Positions 21,520 to 32,187 of a stretch of DNA of 64,000 nucleotides are shown one piece after another. The notes under the pieces were generated by a model that was not told where the DNA came from, made no database searches, and worked only from the letters and a program-made list of their open reading frames with translations. This stretch comes from Spiroplasma helicoides (GTDB taxonomy: Bacteria > Bacillota_I > Bacilli_A > Mycoplasmatales > Mycoplasmataceae). The position numbers were made by a program, and so were the translations under genes. The stretch spans positions 558,001-622,000 of the forward strand of contig NZ_CP017015.1 of NCBI RefSeq assembly GCF_001715535.1. The letters are read 5' to 3'. Position 1 is the stretch's first letter, and each line of letters starts with the position of its first letter.

Positions 21520-23751
21520 ATGTTTTTAACAAGCAAAAGATTACTCGCATCTTTGAGTGCGATTTCAGGTTTAAGTCTTGTTTCTGCAAGTGTTATTTCA
21601 TGTGGTTTTAGTTTAGACAAAATCTTAAACAAAGAAATGCCAATAGATACTTATATAACAACCTACAAAGCAACCCCAACATCATGAAACACTGCTTATA
21701 CGTTTGAACCAATTAATCAAAATATATTAGCTAATACAAGTGCAACTTCATTAGGAGTAGATGAGTATGGAAGAGTTTATGGAGATATTTATGAATCTAA
21801 TCTGAATTTAAGTAGCGATAGAGTTGCTATTAATGAAGATACAAAAAATGATACTGTATTTACTTATAAAATTAGAGATAATGCAAAATGATACAAATGA
21901 GATGGTGGTGGTGAAACACCTATAACAGTTGATGATTTTGATACAGCTGCAGAATTTATTATGAGATCTGCTACCACTCAATCACAAGTTACAACTTTAT
22001 GATTAAACTTCATAAAAGGAGCAAAAGAAATTAATGATTATTTAAAAGAGCATACAGATGCGTCATGATATGAAGCCAAAACACATGCTGGTAATGGAGG
22101 ATTTGGTTTAACTTTTGATAAAAATAAAAAAACTGTTACCTATACATTAAATAAATCTGCGCCATATTTTGAATCATTATTGTGTTATGCAGCATTTTCT
22201 CCAATTCATGTGGATGGTGATAGAAAAACTATGTCAAACACAGGAGACTTTAAAGTTCCTTACTATTCAGGAGCATATTTACCAAAAGAAGTTATAAGTC
22301 AAAACTCAATGGTTTTAGAAAAAAATGAAAATTATTGATTTAAAGATTTAGTAACAATTAAGAAAATTAAATACTTATATACATCAACAAAAGCAACGAC
22401 ATCAACAGACAGAGAACTGTTTGAAGCAGGAAATTTATCTGGGTTCTTAGTTAATAACGGAGATAATCAAGGATGAGATAGATATATTGGTTCAGATATA
22501 TATCACCCAACATTTAGTCACGTTTATGATACACCTGTAATTGACTCTGTTTCTACATCATCATTATTTTTTAATACATATAACACTTTGATTGACACGG
22601 GTAGTGAAGAAGAAAAACAAACCGCTATAAAAGCAAGTAAGTTATTACAAAATTTAAACACAAGATTATGAATATCTACAAAACTAGATAGAAGTGTACT
22701 TATAAAATATTATTCTGAAAAATTTGATGGTGGTTCAGATGTATCAAAAATGTTGAGAAATGTATTTACAGCACCAGGTGTTGGAATTGATAGTGATGGT
22801 ACAGATTACTATAAATATGTAGAAAAACAATTACAAAAAACAATTTCAAGTAACTCGGGAAATGCAGAAACTAAAATAGATTTATCAGATGGTGTTGATG
22901 CTTACAAAGATAAAGCTCAAATGTACACTGGAAAAACTGATGAGGAAATTTTAAAACAGTTAAAAGAATATATGTTAAAAGAAAAAATAATAACAAATGA
23001 AAGTGATAAATTTACTTTAAGAGTACTTTTAAATCCTGCAGACAATTTAACATTAAATCCAAAAGCTATTAATATGTATGATAGATTTAATCAAATAGAA
23101 GGTAACCCAATTCAGATTAAACCAGTAGAAAATGTTTTTGAAGCAGACCAATATGTTGATTTATCTAATAAAGGTTCATTTGATTTATATAATGGTAACT
23201 GATGACCAGATTATGCAGACCCAGGAACTTTTTTAAACACATTGTTAGTTAATGGTGATAATAGTTACACAACTGGAACTCTAAGAACTTTTGATTATGA
23301 TGCATCACAAAAAAAATATAGTGTTAAAAATATAATCAAATCAAGTGCTTCTGATGAGTATGCAAAAAATTATCAATCATATAACGACTCAATAATAAGT
23401 ATTGATCAAAATGAATCTAATATAAAAAAAAGATATGAAAAATTTGCAGAACAAGAAGCAAATTATTTATACAAAAATTTCTTTTTGATGCCATTTTACA
23501 TTAGATCTGCACCAAAAAATTATTCTGTAAGTTATGTAGTGCCATACACAACTAACTATGCATTTACATACGGAAGTTCTGCATTAAAAGATTGATCAAA
23601 AATATTAAACAATAAAGTAGTTTCATTAGAAGAATCTGAAAAACAAAAACAAAGAGGTCTAGATTACAAACAAGAAATCCTAAATGATAAAGATAAAAGA
23701 AAAAAAGATGACATTAACGAAAGAAATCATATTTTATTTAAAAATTCTTAA
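21520..23751 (+). CDS. OppA-type substrate-binding lipoprotein, copy 6 of 7
   Basis: The 743-residue lipoprotein starts 37 bases after copy 5 with AAAGGA before ATG 21520 and no terminator between, so it is co-transcribed. Cys 28 lies in SASVISC. Like copies 4 and 7 it lacks the loop before FGL (EAKTHAGNGGFGL). It carries the copy 5/6/7 segment NWWPDYADPGTFLNT. The mid-protein region has an extra Ser/Gly/Asn stretch (SSNSGNAETK). The C-terminus ends KKDDINERNHILFKNS, the same charged tail seen in all copies. Confidence 0.83.
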
Positions 23752-23814
23752 TAAAAAAGTTTACGCTAGTAAGCATTTTTGTGATGAAAATAAATAATTT
23801 GTTGAAAGAAATTT

Positions 23815-26010
23815 ATGTCAAATAAGTTAAAAAAACTTTTATCTTTAAAAATAGGATTTGCAGCAACTCTAGTAGTTTCTTCATTTTCTATATCTTGTGG
23901 ATTTAGTATCGATAAGATATTAAATAGGGAATGAAATTCTAAAACGTATGTAGCAACTTATCAATATGCAGTAACATCATGAAACACAGCTTATACTTTC
24001 CAAGCTACTAATTATAATATTTTAGCAAACACTAACGCAAACCCTTTAGGTGTCGATGAGTATGGAAGAACATTTGGAGATATTTTTGAATCTGGTAAGA
24101 AAGATTCAACATATGTTGGAGAACATAATGAAGATTTTACAGAATGAACATATCAAATAAGAGATGAAGCTAAGTGAAGTAGTTGAGATGGAACAAATGT
24201 TTTTTCTATTACAACAGATGATTTTGATACTACAGCAGAATTTGTAATGAGATCTTCAATAACTAATTCTGAAATTACAAATCTTTGAAATACTTTTATT
24301 AAAGGTGCTGAAGGTTTAAATAAATATTTGATTGATAATGAAAATGCAAGTTGAAGTGATGCAAAAAATAATAATCATGATTTTGGTTTGATTCTGGATA
24401 AATCAAGTAAAACAGTTAAATTTAAATTAAGAAAATCAGTTCCATATTTTGAGTCACTTTTATGTTTTGGTGCTTTTGCACCAATACACTTAGATAGTAG
24501 AAAAAATATGGCAAATATAACAAACTTTAAAGAAGCTTATTATTCAGGTGCATTTTTACCAAAAGAAATAAAAAATCAAGATGAAATGATTTTAGAAAAA
24601 AGTCAAAGTTATTGATTTAAAGATATGGTAAGTATTGATAAAATCAAATACTTATACATAATATCAAAGCCAACACCTTCAACAGAAAGAGAATTGTTTG
24701 AAGCAGGTAACTCATCGGGATTTGTTATTAATAATAAAGACGATCAAGGTTGAAATAGATACATTGGTTCAGATATTAATAAACCAACATTCGACCACAC
24801 ATATGATACACCAACAATTGATTCAGTTGCATCATCTGCTTTGTATTTTAATTTGTATAATTCAACTATTGATGACAGTGATAACATAGAAAAACAAAGA
24901 GCTATTAAAGCAAGTAAGTTATTACAAAATAAATATGCAAGAGCGTGAATTTCAACTAAAATTGATAGAAGTGTATTTTTGAAATATTACACAGATAAAT
25001 TTGATAACAATCAACCAACTTCACAAATGATCAGAAACACTTACACAGCAGCAAAAGTAGGGGTGGACAAAAATAATAAAGACTACACAAAGTACATTGA
25101 AGATGAAGTTAAAAATATTGTTGGTACTGAAAAAGCAAATGAAGTAGATTTATCAGCAGGTGTAGATGCTTACAAAGATAAAACACAATTATATACAGAT
25201 AAAACTGACCAACAAATTTTAAGTGATTTAAAAAAATATATGGTTCAAGAAAAAATAATTAATAGTGAGAATGAAAAGTTTAATTTACAGGTTTTATTAA
25301 ATCCTGAAGATATTGCAACATTAAATCCTAGAGCAATAAATATGTATGATAGATTTAATGAAATTGATGGTAATCCAATTCAAATTAAAGTTAAAGAAAA
25401 TGTAACAACAGCGGATGAATATTTATCTTTATGAACTCAAGGTAAGTTTGACTTATGCAATGGTAATTGATGACCAGATTATGCAGATCCAGCAACTTTT
25501 TTAAATACACTTACAATAAATGGTGATGCAAGTACAAGAACAGGTACTGCAAAACTATTTCAATACAATACTAAGGATAATCACTATTATGTAAAAGATT
25601 TTTTAAAAACTTCAATATCAGATGATTTTGCAAGAAAATATGAAAAATATAACAATGAGATTATTAAAGCAGATCAAACTCAGGTTGATTTGAAAAATAG
25701 ATATACAGAATTTGCAAAGCAAGAAGCAAGCTATTTATATAAAGATTTTTTAGCTTTACCATTTTACATTAAAGCCGCTCCAAAAAGCTACTATATTGGT
25801 TATGTAATTCCATATACAGCTAGTTATGCATTCACTTATGGAGTTTCAGGTTTAAAAGATTTTTCTAAGGTTTTAAGTAATAAACTAGTATCATATGAAG
25901 AGTCTGAAACACAAAGACAAAGAGTGGAAGACTATAAAAAATTGATACTTAATGACAAAAACATGAAAAAAGAAGATAGTGAAGACAGAAACTATATTTT
26001 ATTTAAATAA
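23815..26010 (+). CDS. OppA-type substrate-binding lipoprotein, copy 7 of 7
   Basis: The 731-residue last copy has a different signal core (LKIGFAATLVVSSFSISC) while keeping Cys at residue 28. It is the most changed within the 5/6/7 subgroup: RTFGDIF replaces RVYGDIF, the loop before FGL is absent, and YTAAKVG replaces YTAPGVG. APKSYYIGY replaces the APKNYSVSY C-lobe segment. Its ribosome site is weak (TTGAAAGAA), so translation may be low. The operon ends at the strong terminator 26012-26045. Confidence 0.82.
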
Positions 26011-26011
26011 C

Positions 26012-26045
26012 AAAATACAACACTTATCAAAAGTGTTGTATTTTT
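26012..26045 (+). terminator. Terminator ending the oppA array
   Basis: A 13-bp stem AAAATACAACACT (26012-26024) with AGTGTTGTATTTT (26032-26044) and a T-tract. Confidence 0.88.
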
Positions 26046-26137
26046 AATCAAGATAAATATAAAATGATTTGCTTTATTATTTTAAGAATATTATACTAAG
26101 TTTGAGATAAAATTTTTGGGCAAGGGAATGATTTTAT

Positions 26138-27871
26138 ATGTACAGAGAAAATAATTTAAAATACTATAATAAATATGAGTTTTTAAATGAACTTATGGTT
26201 GAGAACTTCAATTGTATTTTGATTAATGACTTAAATATTCAAGTTCAAGAAGTTGATGAATATGATGAAGTGAAAACGATCGATGAATTTTCAATTGATT
26301 ATACAAGTGATCAACAATTAACTATTAAAGCTTCTAATTTGAGATCTTTATATTATGCAAGTAATTACATCAAAGAGAACTTAGAGACTAATTTTAATAA
26401 AAAGTTAAAAAGCTCATTATTAGTAAGATCATATTTATTAGATATAAGTAGGGGAAAAATACCAAAAGAAAATTTTATTAGAAACTTATTATTTTATTTA
26501 TCAAGTCAAAGAATTAATCAAGTTTATTTTTATATAGAACCAAATAGTATAGTTGATGGGGAGGTATGATTAGCAGGATTTGAAAAAATTCTGATTAGAA
26601 AAATAATTGAGTTTGCATCAAAATTTGCTATTGAAATAATTCCTGCTGTTTCATCTTTTAGTCATTTATATGATTTAACTACTAAATATAAAGAAATCCA
26701 AGATACTACAGCTGTAAAGTACTTAAATAGAGAGTTTTACTTTTTAGATAGACTTAATCACTACACATTAGACCCATTGAACGATAACTCATGAAAATAC
26801 ACAAAAGCAATCTTGGATTTTGCAACGGAAAATTTTAAATCAAAAATTATTAATATTGGTTGCGATGAACCTTATGATTTATATACTAAGGAGTTTATTA
26901 GAAAAGTTAAGTTTGCAGACATTGGAGAAATTTATTTTAATTATGTTAATAAAATAATTAATTATATATTAGAAAAAAATAAAGAACCAATGATTTGAGG
27001 CCATGCGATCGTTGATAATGAGGATAATTATTTTATATTAGAGAAATTAGATAAAAAAGTCAAAATAGCTAATTGCAACTATCACTCTTATCCTGAATTA
27101 AAACAGTTTGAACTAGTTGATAGAAATGGATTTGAACAAATTTTATGTGGAAGTGATTTAACTTTTGAAAATATATTTTCAAGCTATTCCAATGCAAGCT
27201 TAAATATATTATCCCTTTATAATCTCTCTAAAAGATTAAGTTTTTGCAAAGGACTTATGGTAACCCATTGAGGCGATTTTGGTCACATCAACAGTATAAT
27301 TCAAGGATTACTAGTTGTTAAAAAATTTAATTTATTAGCTTTTAATCAAGAAAGACCTAAAATTAATGATGAGTCTTGGTTAATTTATTTATCACTTTGT
27401 CACGATGAAGTTATTCCATACAGTGAAATTATAAGATGGTGAGAAGAAGAAAAATTAGAACCAGAATATACAATTAATAAAGAAAAAAGAACTAAACTTT
27501 TTAAAGAATTATCTTCATATGATTCTGCACAATCAATTAGTGAAAATTCTGATAAAGTTGATTGACTTATAAAAAATAAATACAAAATAAACTGATTACC
27601 TAAATATTTTGTAGGGGTTTTGTTAGAAGAGCTAGATATTTATAAAGAATTCTTATATCTAAACAATATCTTAATATTAAAAATCAAAAAACACTATTAT
27701 AGTTTAAAACATGTTATTGAAGAAACTGATTTTATAAATTTAAGAAAAATGGTTAATGACACTTTTGATAAATTTGAAAGTAAACTCGATAACTACTATA
27801 ATTGTGGAGAACTAGGTAATCTTAGATGAGCTTATTTAAAACTTATAAATACAATTGAAAAAATAGGTTAG
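26138..27871 (+). CDS. GH20-type beta-N-acetylhexosaminidase-like enzyme, cytosolic
   Basis: The 577-residue protein fits the layout of glycoside hydrolase family 20. An N-terminal non-catalytic domain of about 100 residues ends with the family entry motif (RSYLLDISRGKIP, near 106-118). A TIM barrel follows, with the catalytic Asp-Glu pair D243-E244 in NIGCDEPYDL. Family 20 uses this pair for substrate-assisted hydrolysis of terminal GlcNAc or GalNAc. Further barrel features are EPMIWGHAI and THWGDFGH. There is no signal peptide or lipobox, so it acts in the cytosol on imported sugars or glycopeptides. It follows the oppA array, which might supply such substrates. ATG 26138 is preceded by AAGGGA. 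A terminator overlaps its stop. Confidence 0.75.
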
Positions 27872-27890
27872 AAAAATAACCTATTTTTTT
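27861..27890 (+). terminator. Terminator overlapping the GH20 stop codon
   Basis: AAATAGGTTA (27861-27870) and TAACCTATTT (27877-27886) form a 10-bp stem followed by T. Confidence 0.8.
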
Positions 27891-27944
27891 ATTTTTATGG
27901 CATAAACACTTATTTAAATACGATATTCATATATGGAGGTGCTT

Positions 27945-28274
27945 ATGCCAAAACTTGAAATCAGAGGTTTTATGCTTAAAAAGTCTAAATTAGCTAAAAT
28001 ATACTCTAAGGAACTTGAAAATTCGTATTTTGATCTTAAAAAGAGGTTTACCAATTATATGATTGATGCTTTTCCTAATATGTTAAAGGTGTGTAAAAAA
28101 GACCCTTCGTGATTTTGCTTAAATAAAAAATATATTAAATTAAATAAAAATAATGATATTTTTTTGTATGTAATGTGTGAAAGAATTAACTCATTGATAG
28201 AAGAATTTAATGAAGAAGCAGAAACATTACACCAAATCTATGCGAGCCGAGATAATAATTTATATAAAAACTAA
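27945..28274 (+). CDS. Small protein, possible DUF1904-like
   Basis: The 109-residue protein starts at ATG 27945 after a strong GGAGGTG site. The opening MPKLEIRGF resembles the start of the tautomerase-like DUF1904 family (MPxLxIRG, with a potentially catalytic Pro after Met). The C-terminal part (IFLYVMCERI... IYASRDNNLYKN) could match the last strands of that fold. No catalytic role can be shown. It is a single gene between the GH20 terminator and the small-RNA/HEPN locus. One Trp is TGA. The family call is weak; the gene itself is well supported by its ribosome site and length. Confidence 0.55.
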
Positions 28275-28314
28275 TTTTTTATACAAAAAAAGGTTTTTTT
28301 GTAAAATATAAGTG

Positions 28315-28438
28315 TATAATTTAAATAGTTCATTATAGTATGAACAATAAGTATTTGCAATATTTATACAAGTGCTACTAAATGTCATTACTGCCAATCT
28401 TGACATTAAAAATTACAATTTATATTGTAATTTTTTTT
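28315..28438 (+). ncRNA. Candidate structured small RNA upstream of the HEPN gene
   Basis: A consensus TATAAT at 28315-28320 would start an RNA near 28326. Three hairpins follow: GTTCAT/ATGAAC (28328-28333 with 28340-28345, 6-nt loop), AATGTCA/TGACATT (28381-28387 with 28401-28407, 13-nt loop), and a 12-bp AT-rich stem (28408-28419 with 28424-28435). The last runs into a T-tract to 28438, a proper intrinsic terminator. The predicted RNA is about 110 nt and ends 53 bases before the downstream start codon. No consensus -35 is visible. A frame from GTG 28372 could read through this region into the HEPN gene, but it has no ribosome site and would be translated across the terminator. Confidence 0.45.
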
Positions 28439-28491
28439 ATTTTAAAATTATCAAAGATATAATTAATTTATCTAGAAATGAGGCTTATTTT

Positions 28492-29127
28492 ATGGCATTA
28501 GAGATAAGAAACTTATTGATTGACAGCGAAGATATCAAAGACTTTAAAGATTATTGTGATTTGAGAGGATTAAAAACATATTTATATATTGCAAATATAT
28601 TAAAAGAAATAACTCAAAAAGAGTTTATTAATTATAAAGAAGTTAGGTCTATTATAATTTATGATAAAAGAATCAAAAACATTTTATATCGTTTTTTTGC
28701 AAATATAGAAGATTCATTAAAAGCTCTTATTTTGGATCATTATGTAATTAAAAATAAAAAATATGTAAAAAATTATGATTTAAATGATTTTTCAGTATTT
28801 GAAAAATTTAACATAATAAAAAAAGGTGAAAATAAAGATAGTTGATCACATATTCTTTATATAATTTTCAAAAATAAAATTTTAGAAGCAAATAAGAAAG
28901 ATGAATTATATGAATTAAAAGATTTTAGAAATAAAGTTATGCATTTTAACTTTGTTTTATTAGAAGAATTAAATTCGGGAGAATATAATTTTGCTTGATT
29001 AAATGATAATTTACATTTATTTTTAAAGTTTTTGCCCCAAAAATTTCATGATAGTTTCAAAACAAAAATAAATAACGCAAAAAATGACTTAGAAATACAA
29101 AAAGAATTTAAAATAGATCATCTTTAA
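28492..29127 (+). CDS. HEPN-motif Abi-like protein (possible AbiF/AbiD-type RNase toxin)
   Basis: The 211-residue, mostly helical protein carries the HEPN RNase motif Rx4H as RNKVMH (R146, N147, H151), with the polar residue after Arg typical of catalytic HEPN domains. Upstream, YDKRIKNILYRFFANIEDSLKALI (about 57-80, only the core motif named) resembles the helix of Abi_2/AbiD/AbiF proteins, where Arg and Glu alternate with hydrophobics (IED at 72-74). Such proteins cleave RNA and can stop growth during phage infection. It is shorter than typical Abi_2 proteins (about 300 residues). ATG 28492 was chosen because GAGG lies 8 bases before it. The small-RNA candidate directly upstream suggests an RNA-controlled toxin. 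It might instead be a housekeeping HEPN protein. Confidence 0.55.
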
Positions 29128-29208
29128 TATAGTTAAAGTCCCATTTTATAGGTATTTTTTTATATTTAATAGTGTAAAATATTATAGTTAGAAATATAGG
29201 TGGTTGTA

Positions 29209-30447
29209 ATGATTAAAAAACCAAGAGGAACTGAAGATTTATTTGAAAAAAAAGCAAAGGAATACTTCGCATTAGAAATGATTTTTAGAAATATTGCTGA
29301 TTTATATAATTATAATGAAATAAGAACACCATTATTTGAGGATGCTAATTTATTTTTAAGAGGTGTTGGGGAACAAACGGATATTGTTAATAAAGAAATG
29401 TATATATTTAGTGATAAAAAAGATCGTCAATTAGCATTAAGACCAGAAGGTACAGCACCAGTTGTCAGAGCAGTTTTAGAAAATAAATTGTATATAAATG
29501 AAAACCTACCACTTAAGTTATTTTATTTTGGAAGCATGTTTAGATACGAAAGACCCCAAAAAGGTAGGCAAAGAGAATTTACTACCTTTGGAGTTGAAAC
29601 ACTTGGATCAAAATCTCCTGAATCAGACAGCGAAATTGTTTGTTTGGCTGTAAATATCTTAAACTCAGTTGGAATTAAAAATTACAATTTATATATAAAT
29701 CATTTGGTTAACGGTGATAAAAGAAAAGAGTATATAAAAGAATTAAAAAAACAACTGCAAAACATTGAATTATGTGATGATTGTAAAATTAGAATTGAAA
29801 AAAATCCATTAAGAGTGCTTGATTGTAAAATAGATCAAAATGAATTTGACGATATTATTGATATGAAAGATTATTTAAATGACGAGGAAAAAACTTATTA
29901 TAGGAATTTTAAACAAAATTTGAAAAATCTAGGTATTACATTTATCGAAGATAAAAAGCTTGTAAGAGGTTTGGACTACTACACTGGCTTTGTATTTGAA
30001 ATAAAAGATAAAAATAATTTAACTCTTATTGCTGGGGGTAGGTATGATAATCTAGTTAATGAATTGGGGCAAGTTGATTTACCAGCTTCAGGTTGAGGTT
30101 TAGGTGTTGAAAGAATTATTGTAAATTTAAAAGAAAATGAAATATTTTTAAGTGAAGAAGTTTGTTTGGATGCATATATTATAGGTTTAAGCGAAAAAGC
30201 TAAACAATTTTGCAATATTTTGTTGTTAATGTTAAGATCCGCAAATTTAAAAGTTGATTTTGATTTTATGGGTAGAAGTTTAAAATCTGCATTTAAACAA
30301 TCAGAAAAATATAATTCAAAAAATATCATAATAATTGGTAATAATGAATTAAAAGAGAATGTTGTAATATTGAAAAAACAAAATAATAAAACAGAAAAAA
30401 AAGTTAAATTTGAAAATATAGTAGATGAAATTATGAGAGGTAATTAG
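29209..30447 (+). CDS. hisS: Histidine--tRNA ligase
   Basis: The 412-residue class II synthetase attaches His to tRNA-His. The N-terminus IKKPRGTEDLF is diagnostic of HisRS. Motif 2 is FRYERPQKGRQREFTTFG, and the His-binding loop is RGLDYYTGFVFE followed by AGGRYDNL. The C-terminal anticodon-binding domain runs from about residue 320. Length matches the family (about 420). ATG 29209 follows AGGTGG; an in-frame GTG at 29200 lies inside that site and is unlikely. aspS starts three bases after its stop, so the two form an operon, a common pairing in Firmicutes and mollicutes. The -10-like TGTAAAAT lies around 29173. Confidence 0.96.
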
Positions 30448-30450
30448 AAA

Positions 30451-32178
30451 ATGAAAAGAACACATACATGTGGAGAACTTAATTTAACAGACTTAAATAA
30501 AAAAGTTTTACTTCAAGGATGAGTTGCAAAAATAAGAAAAATGGGAGCAATTAACTTTGTAGATTTAAGAGATGTATACGGAATAACTCAACTTGTTATT
30601 GATGAAAAATTAAGTAAAAAATATGATTTTCTAAAAAACGAATATGTTATTGAAGTAGAAGGTAAAGTTATTGAAAGAAAATCTAAAAATAAAGATTTAA
30701 AAACAGGAGAAATTGAAGTTGAAGTTTCAACTATCAAATTGATTAATAAATCTGATTTAACACCTTTTGAAATTAAAGATAATATAGAAACCCAAGAAGA
30801 CACTAGATTGACTTATAGATATTTAGATTTAAGAAGATCTATTATGCAAAAAAATATTATTTTGAGAAGTAAAATAAATCATATAATAAGAAATTTTTTT
30901 ATTGATAACAACTTTATAGAAATAGAAACGCCAGTTTTTGGTAAATCAACACCTGAAGGGGCAAGAGATTTTCTGGTACCATCAAGATTAAATCCAAAAA
31001 AATTTTATGCTTTACCACAATCACCGCAATTATATAAACAATTATTTATGATATCTGGATTTGATAGATATTTTCAAATTGTTAAATGTTTTAGGGATGA
31101 AGATTTAAGAATTGACAGACAGCCAGAATTTATGCAACTGGATATGGAAATGAGTTTTGCTGAAGATAAAGACATTATGGAAATAATAGAAGCAGTTATT
31201 AAAAAAATACTTTTTGAAGTAAAAGGTTTAGATATAAAAGAACCATTTTTAAAAATGAGTTTTGCTGAAGCATTTGATAAGTTTGGTAATGATAAACCAG
31301 ATTTAAGATTTGGATATGAAATTAAAACTGTGGATAGTATATTTAAAAATACAGAAATACCCTTATTCTCAAATCTTGATAACAAAACTATAAGATCTAT
31401 ATGTGTTAATGGTTTATTAAATAAAAAACAATTAGAAGAATTAACTGAAAGTGCAAATCAAAATGGAGTTAATATACTAGCTTTTACAAAATTTGATAAA
31501 AATGAGTGAAGCGGTTCAATAGCCTCAAAATTATCACAAAAAGAAAAAAAAGAGTTAGTAGATTTTTTTAATATTTCAAATGAAAGCACTATTTTATTTA
31601 TTGTCGATGATTATCATAAAGCAACCAAAGCTATGGGTGCTGTTAGAAGCTCGTTAGGAAAAATTCAACAATTATGTAATCCAAATGATTTTAAAATATT
31701 ATGAGTAGTAGATTTCCCGCTTTTTGAATTTTCAGAAGAAGAAAATAGATTTGTTGCAGCTCATCACCCATTTACTATGCCATCTGATGATTGTTTAAAT
31801 ACCTTTGATAAAGAAATGAAAAAAGCAAAAGCAAAAGCATATGATATTGTAATGAATGGTTTTGAAATCGGTGGTGGAAGTCAGAGAATAACCGATCTAA
31901 AAATTCAAGAAAGAATGTTTGAGGCTTTAAAATTAAGTAAAGAAGTAATTGATAAAAACTTTGGATGATTTATAAATGCATATAAATATGGGGCTCCTTA
32001 TCATTCAGGATGTGCATTGGGATTAGATAGAATTAATATGATTTTATCTAATTCTGAAAATATAAGAGAGGTTATTGCCTTTCCAAAAAACTCATCAGGA
32101 ATAGACCCAATGACTTACGCACCTGATTTGGTTACCGAATCTCAATTGAATGAATTGAATATAAAAATTAAAGAATAG
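30451..32178 (+). CDS. aspS: Aspartate--tRNA ligase
   Basis: The 575-residue class IIb synthetase charges tRNA-Asp. It starts with KRTHTCGEL and an OB-fold anticodon domain ([22 protein letters not shown]). Motif 2 is [23 protein letters not shown], the bacterial GAD-type insertion lies near 260-400, and motif 3 has the bacterial G-x-A-L-G-L-DR (GCALGLDRI). These mark the bacterial D-type enzyme. Its start overlaps the operon with hisS (three-base gap), and its ribosome site (GAGAGG) lies inside the end of hisS. Length is normal for bacterial AspRS (about 590). Confidence 0.96.
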
Positions 32179-32187
32179 GGATTTAAG

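Noticed and set aside
28372-28491. A GTG-initiated extension adding 40 residues to the HEPN protein
   Set aside because: There is no ribosome site before GTG 28372, the added residues are typical of translated AT-rich spacer, and the frame would cross a strong terminator hairpin. ATG 28492 has GAGG 8 bases upstream.
31074-31385. Long minus-strand frames opposite aspS, hisS and other genes
   Set aside because: They are antisense shadows of well-supported genes with no ribosome sites and Ser/Leu-rich low-complexity products.
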